Source: Sitta carolinensis
Taxonomy: Eukaryota; Chordata; Aves; Passeriformes; Sittidae
Direction of reading: 5' to 3'
Assembly (NCBI GenBank): GCA_032173965.1
Contig: CM063285.1
Span: 27,377,660-27,441,659, forward strand
DNA: 64,000 nt
A program made the position numbers and the translations under genes. Shown piece after piece: positions 1-11,054 of this stretch. The notes under the pieces were generated by a model, which saw nothing but the letters and a program-made list of their open reading frames with translations, did not search any database and was not told where the DNA came from. The first letter of the stretch is position 1; each line of letters starts with the position of its first letter.

Positions 1-3000
1 ACTGCATTACTACAGAGTTTCTCAGAGTTTTCTCACATGCAGTCACCTTGATCTTTAGGCCACGCATACCCAAGGCCTGTCTGCAGGCATTCGTGCAGCT
101 GTGCCCTCAGCTTGTCTCGTTCCTCCATCTTCTACTATCCTTCTTTCCCTCTCTTTGAAGATCAGGCTATATGCTCTATTTTTAATGAAGCATGAAATTC
201 TCTCTTAGTCACTCAGAAAAGGGTACTGGGAATTTACAAATATAAAAACTGTTGTGAGACTCAGTTTCTCACTTTGCTTTCCTAATTCCTATCAACTCGA
301 TGTTAATTGAAGGAGTGGGTGTTTCTTTCTTTCACACAGACAAACATACTCATATTATTGTTTTGTGAAAATGATTGTTTGCTACTCTCTGAACAGACCT
401 CCCTATTTCAAGCTGCTTTCCACACACTGCATTTTCTAGGTCACTGAGACCTCATTAAGTATTTCAGAGTTGTGTTTGCAGATTCCTAATACTTGTAAGC
501 CTGAAGTAAGTATTCTGTCCAAATGCTGAGAAACAATCTTTAAGCTTCATTCAAATGGCATGTAGTTTGTTGTTATTTTTCATTGGACATCATTATATCT
601 GTTAATCTGGAATTAAACAGTCTAGCCAGAATATTGATGGCTTTAATAAAAAAAATGAAATCTCCAGATTATGACAATTGAGAAATATTCAAACCAAAAT
701 AACACAATTCAAAATTAATATACTCTTATATTGCAAATTACTATTCATCTTGATTTTTTTTTAATAATTTATAATACCTTTTGTAAATTTAATTTCAGTA
801 AATTGCATTAATGCTGAGGGCACATTTGGAAGTCAGCTTTCAGTCAAAGACATTAGATTACAAACCCAATTTGCAAACACTTTTCAGAATACTTAACAAA
901 TTTATGCCTCTTTGGTCACCAAAAATAGACTGTTATGAATATGCTGTAGTTTATGGGGGAATTTCCTCCATGATTGCACTTGCTGAACATTAAATTTAGA
1001 ATTTAGATTAACTTCTGAATTTATATACTCCCTATAGAATTGAAACTACACTGTGGAAAAAATTTTCTGTATTCAGACTTTAATCAAAGATGAAAAGGAT
1101 GAAGCAAGCAATCAGCATAGCCATTCAACAGAACTGGGTATTGTACACTCAAGAATGGCACCAGGAACCCCCATGGGGAAGTGACAGGATGAGACTAGGA
1201 AATGTTTGTGACTAACAGGATACAAAAAGTTCTTTCACTTTCTAATGTAAACAGGTTCAAATTAGCCATAGTATAGCACTTCCCCTGGGGGTCACCTGAA
1301 TATTTTAACAAGAGAGTTATAGGAAGAGGACTGAAAATCTACCATGTCTTCTAGTGCCCAACCACAGGTAAAATAAATAGATTAAACTTCTCTTGGTTTC
1401 AGAGATAGCAATTATATTTCCGAATTTCAGCATGACATTGAAAATGTAAGCTGTTGCAATAGCAACTTAGATTTTAGAGTCTGTTCAAAATAAAGGTATC
1501 ACTTCATAGCACTGACTTTCAAATCCTAAAGTATAGAACAGATTATTTGTACTACCTACTATCATCAAAGAACAGAACTTAATGTCGTTGTCAATTGCTC
1601 TCTAACCATTTTAAAGCATGATTGTTTTTTTCATCATATTATATCATGTTGTTTTAGAAAGCATACAGTGCTAATTCACAGCAGTATTTAAAGTGTAGTG
1701 CAGTATCATCAACTTTAATTGAACTCATCAGAGTGCTAACTGACAATTCAAAAGTTCACATAAAATTATATGAACAGAAATATATATTAAGTTGTATCTA
1801 TAGAAAAAACTTCAATTATAGATATGGACAAGGAGAAGTCTATGATTCAGAATTTGTTTTGTGCAGTCTTGCATTTGAAAATATATTGACTGTTAAAAGC
1901 ATGTGTTCACCTGGTGTCAATTTGTAGCAAAAGACTTAGTGATATGTAATTGGTATTTCTTGAAAATTCATCTATGTTGTTGGAAGGAATGCTGCATATT
2001 CTGGAGATAGTGGGAGGTAGCCATAATTATGGATGCTCAGGCCTTTGAGCTTAGTATAAGCTGGAATCAGATTCAAGCTCTCGGTCTGTGGGTCTTGTAT
2101 AAATATAAAAAGCACAGATTCTATACTAAAGAAACAATGCTCTTGTAAATACAAATGGAAATCTCTATGAATCTCATCTTGGTTACACACAAGGGGGGTG
2201 TATTCTCCACTGAAGTCTAATGGGATGTGCATCGAGGGGAGAATAATATGCACCATTGCCTTGTTCACTAACAGGTGAAGGGTAATATAGATGAAATTGG
2301 AGAACTAATGGGCAAGACAGTTCCATTAGCATATACACGGCGGTTTCACATTCTGCAGCAAAATAAAGGCAAACTAGTGGCATAAACCAAGGAAAGATTA
2401 AGTCTAAGACCTGCTGTCGATGTGATGAAAACAACTTGACATTTGAGAGTTTCAAGTGCTGGTTTATCACATGAGTGGCTCAAATGATTACTTTCTCTGT
2501 AGAATCTCACAATAGAGAACCTGAAGGACCTGCACACCATATCAGATATGGTGCAAAAGAAATGTTGAACTGTATGAATTTGGAGATACGGCAAGAAGTT
2601 GTCATTATTTTGCACTTTTATAGTAAATGACTGAAGGGAGCCACCTGCCTAAAGGAGTAGTGTGATTTTTTTTTTGTTAAAAAATAAACCTGTCAATCAA
2701 CTGATCAATCGATATTTCAAAACCTCAATCAATTCAAGGCTCAAAGATGTTTTAATGCTATAAAATTCAAAAGTTCACAGTACATACAGACACATTTCCT
2801 TTTCTTCCAGTTCAGATGTAAAGCATTTTTTCCATTCCTCCATAGATATCCAAGGATGAATTTCTGTTAAATGAGGCGATTCAAATACATATCATATGAT
2901 GTCTTAAATGAGTTTCTGAAACTTTTTAATAATGTGAATGGATCTTTGATATCTTCCATCTGGAGAAACACATATTTTTTCAGTGTTCACAGTTAAAAAA

Positions 3001-3341
3001 AAAAAAAAAGTCTCGAAGAACTGCTAATCAAAGATAATTATGCTCCAAAATTAAAACATTTCAAAATAACAATATTAAGTAAAATATTATCAACTACTCT
3101 GAATATGAAACAAACACATACAAGATCTGTCGTATTACTATCAAATAGCTCCAGAAGATCTTCAATCTCATTTTAACTGGTTAACAATGTATCAGTGAGA
3201 AATCAAATGTCTTCCTTTTTTTTTTTTTAAATAACAGAATAATACCTGCACAGGAATCTTAGTATTCAGTGATATCAATTAAAAGCTGTGCATTCTTTTC
3301 TCCTACAAGGGAATTTATATGCAATCAGAGTTGTGGGTTTG

Positions 3342-3361
3342 TTTTTTTTTTTTTTTTTTTT
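3342..3361. repeat. Poly-T tract (T20)
   Basis: An uninterrupted run of 20 T. No adjoining retroposon body was recognised on either side, so it is treated as a simple repeat and not as the tail of an antisense insertion. Confidence 0.9.
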
Positions 3362-5995
3362 GTCTTCTAATAATCCATGTTTTCTAGAGATGTTTTCTAG
3401 CAGTAACAACAGGAAATGAAAAATCCCTTGGTTGGACCAAAAGGTTTATTGCATTCAGTATATTGTCATTGTAGCAGTACTCAGTTAGCTCTCATTTGCT
3501 ATGGGCATGAATGACAGCATCATACAGTATCTAAAATATCTGTCTACTGTCAGAGCCTACATAGTACATAATCATAATTAACACAATTCCTCAAAGTTGA
3601 ATAGTCAGCATAATACAAGGTTATAGACTTAGAGATTAAATCTTTGACTATAGGAGAGCTGTTCCAATTGTTTCTGATTGCATTGAGAGAATGATGATGA
3701 AATAAATTCTTTCACAAAGTAAGTTTTCAGAAAAGATGTACTGATTTCATTTAAGTAAGTGTTACTATCTTCCCATTAAAATACTTTTTATTTTAATATA
3801 AAATATATTTTAAAAAGCAGCAAATCCCAATCCTTATTAACTCAAACAATTTTCATTAGGCTTTTTTAGCAAAAGTTTGGAAGGCCACTGTTGTTTAAAC
3901 TGTAGTAAACAAATTCTTGAAACAAAAACTATTTTTTTTTATATATATATTTTTAATTCCTATTTATGTTCTTATTTCTTTCCTAGAGAAAAACTCTTTT
4001 TTTTTTTTTTGCATTTTGCACAAAGCTATATGGGCATGTTTCAATTATATGAGGTTATTTTTGTGCTCTATTAAAATTTTTGCCAGTGAAAGATATGTTT
4101 TGCTAGATTTATGTTAACAGGAAGTCGTGTAATCTATATTTTACATTCTTGTTAGAAGCCCAGATTATTACTGGAATATAATACTGCTGAGGAAGCTTGA
4201 ACAATTGTTTTGCTCTATAACAAAAAGGTAAAAGAGTTGTGAGGTAAAAAAATCAGCGTCCCAGGGTAAGCTTTCAGAGGCTCTAAAACTCTCAAACTGT
4301 ATTTTATTTTTTGCTAAACATAGAGGCAATCCAGTTATTCCTGTGCTTTTGGAGGACAATATGTTCATAGGTGTATGCATGTGTTCTTTTGCTCTCTGCT
4401 CATGTAGCCAAACCATTTTCTTCACAGAAACTAAGGGTGCAGGCATGACATATCCTGATTATCATTTCATGCTGAGAAGGAGTAGTAGTTCTTTTAGACC
4501 TATTTGATTTGGACTTCCCGTGCAGCACCTGTCTACCTTTGCTAGTAGTATTACTAAATCTTTGTAAGCCTGCTGTGCCTAAAGGCAAATTCAACTTGCA
4601 CACAACAGGAAGAGGTTTTAGTCACCATATATCATGAAGGCTGTACTGGGAAGGATCCACTTTGGCTTAAGTGGAAGTTTTTCTAATATTGCCAAGCTGA
4701 CTGCAGTATACAAATTTTCTGCTATTTCCAGTCTCTTTTACTGATAGAAAAATAGTGGTCATGATGAGCAGAGTGGGGCTATTGATGATGGGCACTGAGC
4801 AGATACAGCTGGTTGGAGCCATCTATCAGGTCCCTTGATGTCGGGAGACAACTGTGGAGGTGGCAAGGAATGAGGTGCAGGGTAACGTTCATTCCTGAGG
4901 CATTAGTATTTCTTCTCAGTCATGAGACCAGGTGCTCCATCTACAGCATAAACTGCCTCTATACGTAGTTTTCTTTCCATTTTATTCTGTTCAAAAACTG
5001 TAAGCCCTGGTTTGTTTTTTTTTTTTAAGAAAATACAAGAATGCAAGGAAGAAATAAAAAAAAAAATGGACATGTATTTATTAAAATAAATAGTGTTTTG
5101 AACTTGCTCTCTTTCTATTCTAGTAACACTATGAATAATTTAACCAGATGACCCATATTTTCTGTGATTTTTTTTTTTTTGTTTCTTAAAAACACTGTCA
5201 TTCTTGATGTCTTGAATGAGTGCATGATAGGAAATATAATCCTATCTGCAGTCAGAGAAGTTGTATCCAGAGATAAAGTAGACCGCAGGTTTTCACAGTA
5301 TGTTATTAAAGGATCATAAATCCTCTTTAACAAAAGTAAACACAGCACAGTCATTATGGTGAAAATTAATACTAAGATACTTTTATTTAAAATAAATAAT
5401 TTTTAAATGCTCTGAAGATGACATTATCAGAATTTTCTGAACTTAGGCCTGAGTTTTGAAATCATGTTGATAAAAATGACAGGTTTTTGGGGCAAAAATT
5501 TCTCAGAGACCTATTCATAACCTTGTAGGATAGTAGCTATAATCATCTTTAAATCATAATCATACTGTGCATGTACAAAATATTTTCACGGGTTTTCCTT
5601 ACATATCCTCTTTTGCAGCCTAAAGACAGACAGACACAGGCCCACTTGAGTGGCTGGATTTTAGCTTCCTGCCATTAACCACAGTCCCCTGCTATCATGA
5701 GCATCCATGTCACATAATCCCTTTCATCAGTATAGAAAGGCAGTCACAGTTCCCTAATTCTGAGGTCAGTTCTGCACCAGCACTGTCCTCGATTAGAACA
5801 GCTGGGGGTAGAAGTGGTCTAATTTGTACCTTCTTATCCAGGCTCCAGAGAGGTTAGCCAGTGCAGCCCACTGTGGCCACCCCCTGCGGAAGCACTTGTA
5901 GCAACCCAACACGCTGTACTGTGCCTATTGAAATGTGTTTCATAAAAAGACAACTTCCGCTCTGCTCTCATTGCTCACCCAGTTTTCCCAAGCCA

Positions 5996-6050
5996 AACTG
6001 TGATTCTAGTGAAGTGAACTGTGATTCTAGTGAAGTGATTCTAGTGAAGG
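5996..6050. repeat. 21-bp tandem repeat, about 2.6 copies
   Basis: Two identical 21-base units (5996-6016 and 6017-6037) are followed by a partial third unit sharing the core ATTCTAGTGAAG (6038-6049). The copies are perfect, which suggests recent slippage or local duplication compared with the decayed sequence around them. No coding role is supported. Confidence 0.9.
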
Positions 6051-6228
6051 TACTCAGGCACTCTGTGAGATGACTTGTGCTTTTTATTACTGGAATATCT
6101 CAAGCTAATATGAAACCCGTAGACCTCCCGATAAGTTCAGAAGGTGTAACAATCACCTGCATTTCATTTGGAGGAAGACAGTTGGTTTTGCTGCAGAATT
6201 ACCTTTAATATGGCATCCTCTTTTTTTG

Positions 6229-6245
6229 TTTTTTTTTTTTTTTTT
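6229..6245. repeat. Poly-T tract (T17)
   Basis: A run of 17 T preceded by seven T and one G. Simple repeat with no flanking element recognised. Confidence 0.85.
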
Positions 6246-6855
6246 AAAATGTGTTAGATATGGCTATTCTATGAAATTTAACTTAGGGAAATACTTAGAA
6301 AGAATTCTAACTTCCAGCATTCTGCCAGTCCCCTCTTCTGAGTCCAGGGGACTTATTAATTCCTGCCCTTGCACTGCTGACAGTCATCCATGCTTATAGC
6401 ATGAAGAGTGCCCTCTGTTTAAAAATTCAACATATATGGTTTGCTAAAATGCATCCTATTTCCATTTGCTCTGTGCAAAGTTAAATGATTAAGGAATGTC
6501 GAAGACTTTGGAGAATTGCACTTAAAACTTAATGTTTTCCAACATATATTTCTGTTGGCAATTTCAGAGCAGGTAGTGTGGAAATTCACTAAAACAAACC
6601 AGAGTGTGAATTTATGTAAATCTGTGGTGATACTAAACTGGGAGGGTTTTCTTGATGTCAGCATGTAATCTGTAAATAAAATTTAGCATGTTTGTGTCTG
6701 ACAATTTCTTTTCAAATAGCTGTTTGAAAAATTCTTCCATTTGTTGTTCCTGAGAAAGGGGTTTTTTAAAAAAAAAAAAATTTACACGAGACACAAAATA
6801 ATTCTTTTGTTCGGATAGTCACTGTTCTAATTGAAAAATTATAGAATTAGCTAGG

Positions 6856-8045
6856 TTGGGAAAGAGTGAGCATTTCGGCCAGCTCCCTCAGTACCCTTGT
6901 AAGGTGCCCTCTGGCCCCACAGACCTGTGTGTGTGTAAGTGGTGTAGCAGGTTGCTATCTTTGCCCCTTGAATTATGTGGTCTTCATTCTGCCCATTTTC
7001 CCTGTTTTCCAGCTTAGGGAGCTGGGTACCCTAAGAACAGCTGTTCTTACTATTAAATACTGAGGAAAAGACATGAAGTACCTCTGCCTTTTCCTCTTTC
7101 TTTGTTACTGTGTTTCCCTCCCCATCCAATAAAGATGGAGATTCTCCTTAGCTCTTCTTAACATTCCTAATTGATTTATAGGTGGGGGGTTTTTGTCATT
7201 TATGGAAGTAGACAGATTAAGTTCTAGCTAGGCTTTGGCGTTCCCCTCTTTTCCCTGCATAACCTCATGACATCCTTATAGGCCTCCTGAGTTACCCACT
7301 CCATCTTTCTGATGTCACAAGCTCTTCTTTTTTTCCCAAGTTCCAGACAAAATCCTTTGTTCAATCATAACAATTTCTTCCCCACTGGCTTATCTTTTGC
7401 TACATGGAGACAGCCTGCTCCTGCACCTTCAAATTTCCTTCTTAAAGAATGTCCAGCCTTCCACAACTTCCTTGCCCTTCAGGATTCCTTCCCAAGGGAC
7501 TCTAAATCAGTGTCCTAAACAGGCCAAAATCTGTCCCCAAAACGTCCAAAGCAGCAGTTCAGCCAAGCCCGCTCCTTCTCCAAGGATTGAAAGCTGTATC
7601 ATTCCATGGTCCCTGTGCCCAAGATGGCCTCCAACCACCACATCACCCACAAGTCCTTCTCACAGAGAAGGATACAGAGCCTTTCCTAGTTGACTCCCTC
7701 TCCAGCTGTGTCAGCTGTGTCTTTCGCACTCTCCAGAAACCTCCTAGACCATTTTCTCTCTGCCATGTTGTATTTCCAGCAGACATCTAGTAAGTTGGAA
7801 GTTTCCCACAAGAACAAAGGCCAGCAATTGTGAGACTTCTCCCAGCAGCTTATAGAATATTTCATCTGCACCCTCACCCTGGTTGAGTGGTCTGTAGCAC
7901 ACCACCACCAGGACACCTGCCTTATTGCCCTTCCTCTGACTACCCTTGACCATAAACACTTGATCCCTAGAGCATCATCAAGCTCTAGATAATCAAAACA
8001 CTCCCAAATGTACAATAACTACCCCATCACCTCTCCTTCCTTTTC
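6856..8045 (-). mobile_element. CR1-type LINE fragment, antisense (EN end to RT start)
   Basis: This is a decayed Chicken Repeat 1 (CR1) non-LTR retrotransposon fragment lying on the minus strand. Read on that strand from about 8045 leftward it runs through the second half of the ORF2 endonuclease, the linker, and into the first RT block. Diagnostic pieces are a CYRPLNQG-like block followed by a GNFQL block (family form GDFN), a linker resembling AEVF-x-x-F-x-S-V-F-N near 7040-7095, and a block at 6870-6925 that reads like the family's SMGPDGIHPRVLRELA. The family is several kb when full length, so both ends are missing. Boundaries are approximate. It is dead, with multiple frame breaks. Confidence 0.85.
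7686..8015 (-). pseudogene. CR1 ORF2 endonuclease remnant (C-terminal half)
   Basis: In live elements the CR1 ORF2 endonuclease is an APE-like nuclease that nicks target DNA before reverse transcription. Here about 109 codons stay open on the minus strand. A second minus frame (7744-7959) carries the VCYRPLNQG...VLVGNFQLTRCLLEI block, so a frameshift separates the parts. At 7802-7804 the usual Asp of the family's GDFN motif is Asn (GNFQ), which would be expected to destroy activity. The SRRFLE block that normally follows is present (around 7735-7760). It is a fossil without host function that I can infer. Confidence 0.8.
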
Positions 8046-9554
8046 TGTCCCTTCTGAAGTGTGATAAAATGTATATCATATATATATATGAATATATATA
8101 CACAAATACAAGGATGTGCTGAACAGACATAACAAATGCTTTAACATAGCTTCAGCTGTGCTAAACACATGCCTCTGTGCATTTTTGTGAAGCCCAAGAA
8201 CAGAAAAAAATCCTTCTTTTCTTTGAAAGGTGGTTCTAAGGATGTATATGTTCTTTGAAATACTTTAGTCTTTTCAAATCCTATAACTTCATTTTTCCTC
8301 CATCTTAGCCCTTTCGATGTAGGAGATGGAATAGCTTTCACAGTGAAATGAAAAAAACAAACCTATGAAGAGACATATAATGCAACCAAGCCAATTCTAG
8401 AGGTCTTTTTTATAAAGTATTATATACTATTTTATATTACATATAAAATATTTGTATGTTATGCCACTTAATTAATCTTTGTTCTTTTTTTTATCTAAGA
8501 TTCCAGAATTTCTATATTGAGAACTGAAAAATTAGTAAAATCTCATTTTGATCAGTTTTTAAAACAGTTATTTAGAATGCTTATATGTTAAGAATAATAA
8601 TGTTAATGTTGTCTAGAGTTAGGTATTTTCAATGAATGTTAAGTGCTGTTTATTTATTTACAACACATATAAAGGTCATGTGCTTTTTTTTAAAAAAAAA
8701 GTAGAGACATTAAAAATGCTTATTCTAAATGAAAAGCAATGAGAACTAAAATAGCTAGATAATTAAAAATTATTTACATTATAAGATCATAACTCAAAGT
8801 GGGAAACTGGCTTTATGAACTCATACTCATATAATGAAGGAAAAAGCAGGTAATGCTCTATTTTTTTTTATCCCTTCCTCTTAAATTCTAATTTTATTAA
8901 ATAATTTAAAATAAATGGTTTTGTACATCTCCAGTCTTGAGTGTAGTTGCTTTAAAATGTTGAAAAACTAGAAAAAGTTGTATCTCTGTCATACAGAATT
9001 CTTCTCAAAGCTTATTTGTCAAATAATAGAAGGGCCCAGATGCCACCTCTCTCTTGTTTTATTAATCCTTTGGCATGTAAAGGTAATAGTTTTATTTTTT
9101 TATTTATTTGTAGATCATCACTAAAATAGAATATAATGGAAAGTGGGAAAGGGAAAAAAAAGAATATGTAAATTCTAAAGAGCCTCCTTTAAATTAATAC
9201 TCAATGTGTTTTTCTTCAATCCATGTAAATGTTAAAAAATGTTGCATAATGTCACTGAAAAATACAACAGTAATAACAGAATCGGAAATTAATGTCTTGA
9301 ACGTGTGAAAACCTTAGAAAAACTGATAAATAGAAAAAGAGAAAACAGTTATCACAAATTAAAATACAAGACAGAAACTTAAACAAGATTCAAAGGTCAA
9401 TTTAAAGCATATTTTTAAGGAACTCTTTATCATATTCCTCATCCCCCATAAAATGAATTTAGTTATATTCTTTTTCTCAGAATTCTTTTTCTAATAATTT
9501 ACACATAATTCTGATTTCTAGTAGAAATGTCATAATGTGGTTATGCTTTTATAA
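8046..9554. other. Non-coding AT-rich spacer between two CR1 fragments
   Basis: AT-rich sequence with a TA/CATA-rich stretch at 8071-8106 and many A/T runs. No exon, RNA gene or recognisable element was seen. Confidence 0.7.
8071..8106. repeat. Imperfect (TA)n microsatellite
   Basis: Alternating TA tract interrupted by C and GA, ending in a short CA segment. Simple sequence repeat. Confidence 0.85.
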
Positions 9555-9809
9555 GCAACGAAGTTGGCCAAAAATGTGGGGGACAATAAAAAGAGTTTTT
9601 CAAATATATTAATGGCAATAGGCAGTGTAAAAATAACTGTATCAGGATGAGGATGGTCACCTCCCAAACAGGGACAGGGACCAGGCAGAGGTGTTTAGCA
9701 CATTCTCATCCTCTGTCTTCAACACGCATGAGGAACCAAGGGGTTTTCAGTCCCTGAGCTGAAGGACCACAACTGTCAGAATGTTCAACTCCCAGTTGAC
9801 CCTGAAATT

Positions 9810-10022
9810 GTGCCGGATCTGCTGCTTCAGCTGGATCCCTACAGATCCATGGGGCCTCATGTGATTCAGCCAAGAATTCTTGAGCTGGCTGATGCTATTG
9901 CAAAACCTCTCTTGATGATTTTTGGGTGGTTTTGTGAATCCAGAGAGATCCCAGCTTATTGGAATATGGGTGACATTGTCATGATTGTCAAGAAGGGTAA
10001 GAAAGGGAGCCCCAGAAAGTAA
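9810..10022 (+). pseudogene. CR1 RT N-terminal remnant
   Basis: About 70 open codons, with no ATG, match the first RT block of CR1 ORF2. LDPYRSMGPHVIQPRILELA corresponds to the family's usual PYKSMGPDGIHPRVLRELA, followed by DAIAKPL and a VIVKKGKKG-like block near the end. The Asp-Gly pair of PDGIHP is replaced (GPHVIQP). The frame ends at a stop after the KKGKKGSPRK block, before the catalytic palm motifs, so the rest of RT lies in other frames downstream. Confidence 0.85.
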
Positions 10023-10111
10023 AGGCCTGTCAGTTATGGAGAAGGTTCTTTTGGGAGGTATTGAAAAAAAAACCTGAAAGACAATGCAGTTGGTCACAGC
10101 CAGCATGACTT

Positions 10112-10149
10112 CATAAGGAGAAAGTCCTGCCATAAGGAGAAAGTCCTGC
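10112..10149 (+). repeat. 19-bp tandem duplication inside the CR1 copy
   Basis: The 19-base unit beginning CATAAGGAGAAAG occurs at 10112-10130 and again, identical, at 10131-10149. Nineteen is not a multiple of three, so it adds its own frameshift to the RT region. Other CR1 copies carry this stretch once, so the duplication occurred in or after this insertion. Confidence 0.9.
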
Positions 10150-10306
10150 ATATCAAACCTGATTTCCGTTTGTGACAAGGTAATCCACCAATTGATGAAG
10201 GGAAGACAGTTAATGTTGTCTTCCTGGATTTCAGTGAAGCCTTCAGTATTGTCACTTTCTGTATCCTTTTGGAACAGAATGACTGACATATCTGGATAAA
10301 CACAAC

Positions 10307-10645
10307 ATGCGATCGGTGAGCAACTGGCTCACAGGTCAGACACAAAGGGTTACAGTGAGTGGGGTGACATCTGACCCGGGACATGTCACTAGTTGGGTTC
10401 TGCAGGGCTCCATCCTCAGCCCTGTGCTCTACAACATCTTCATAAATGATTTGCATGCAGGCCAAGAAGGGATACTAAGCAAGTGCACAGATGATACAAA
10501 ATTGGGCAGAGCTGCTGACTCCCTCAAAGGCAGGGAGGCTCTGCAGACAGACCTTGATAAATTGGAGGACTGGATAATCACCAACCGTATTGAAATTCAA
10601 CATCGGAGAGGCCTGAATTGTGCACCTGGGGTGGGACAACCCTGA
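10307..10645 (+). pseudogene. CR1 RT catalytic-core remnant
   Basis: About 112 open codons cover the RT palm and thumb of CR1 ORF2. LQGSILSPVLYNIFINDL (family form PQGSVLGPVLFNIFINDL) is followed at 10481-10504 by KCTDDTKLG, where the family normally has K-F-A-D-D-T-K-L-G. Both catalytic Asp codons (10490-10495) survive, but the aromatic residue before them is Cys. After this come DLDKLEDWI and a short thumb segment. The frame is lost shortly after. It is an enzyme fossil. Confidence 0.88.
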
Positions 10646-10859
10646 ATATACAGACTTGGGAATGATATGCTGGAAAGCAGTGCCACACAAAGGGACCCGG
10701 GGACCTAAGTCTACAGCAAGTTGAGCCTGAGTCAGCAGTGCCCTGCCAGCCAGGAGGGCCACCCTTGTCCTGGGGTACATCAGACACGGCATCAACAGCC
10801 AGGCAAGTGAGAAGATTGTCCCACTCTGCTCTGCACTGGGGCAGCCTCCTGAATAACGT

Positions 10860-11054
10860 GTGAGGTTTTGTGTACCGCAATATAAAAAAGATGTTAAACA
10901 CTTGGAGACTGTCCAAAGAAGGTCAACAAAGGTGTTGGAGGGCCTTGAGGGGAAGCCGTATGAGGAGCAGCTCAGGTCACTTGGTCTGTTCAGCCTGAAG
11001 AAGAGGAGATGGAGGGGAGACATCACTGCACTCTACAGTTTCCTCATGAGGTGA
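10860..11054 (+). pseudogene. CR1 ORF2 C-terminal remnant
   Basis: About 64 open codons, starting with a non-ATG codon, carry the conserved CR1 tail motif: an [17 protein letters not shown] block, then [21 protein letters not shown] and ITALYSFL. In intact CR1 this lies at the very end of ORF2, just before the 3'UTR, and the position here fits. It is separated from the RT-core remnant by about 215 bp in which the frame is broken. Confidence 0.88.

Larger units (their letters stand above)
1..6855. other. Non-coding AT-rich stretch, no gene seen
   Basis: I see no exon-like segment with convincing codon content or paired splice sites here. Open frames are short, overlap one another in several frames, and mostly lack ATG starts. 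The stretch holds homopolymer runs (T20 at 3342-3361, T17 at 6229-6245), short poly-A/T runs, and one small tandem duplication described separately. It is compatible with intergenic or deep intronic sequence of a vertebrate genome. Confidence 0.7.

Noticed and set aside
9747..10289. Minus-strand open frame of about 180 codons
   Set aside because: It is the antisense of the sense-strand CR1 RT region, starts without a supported ATG context and has no own family motif.
10475..11026. Minus-strand open frame of about 183 codons, the longest in the window
   Set aside because: Lies entirely opposite the CR1 RT C-terminus and 3'UTR; a shadow of the element.
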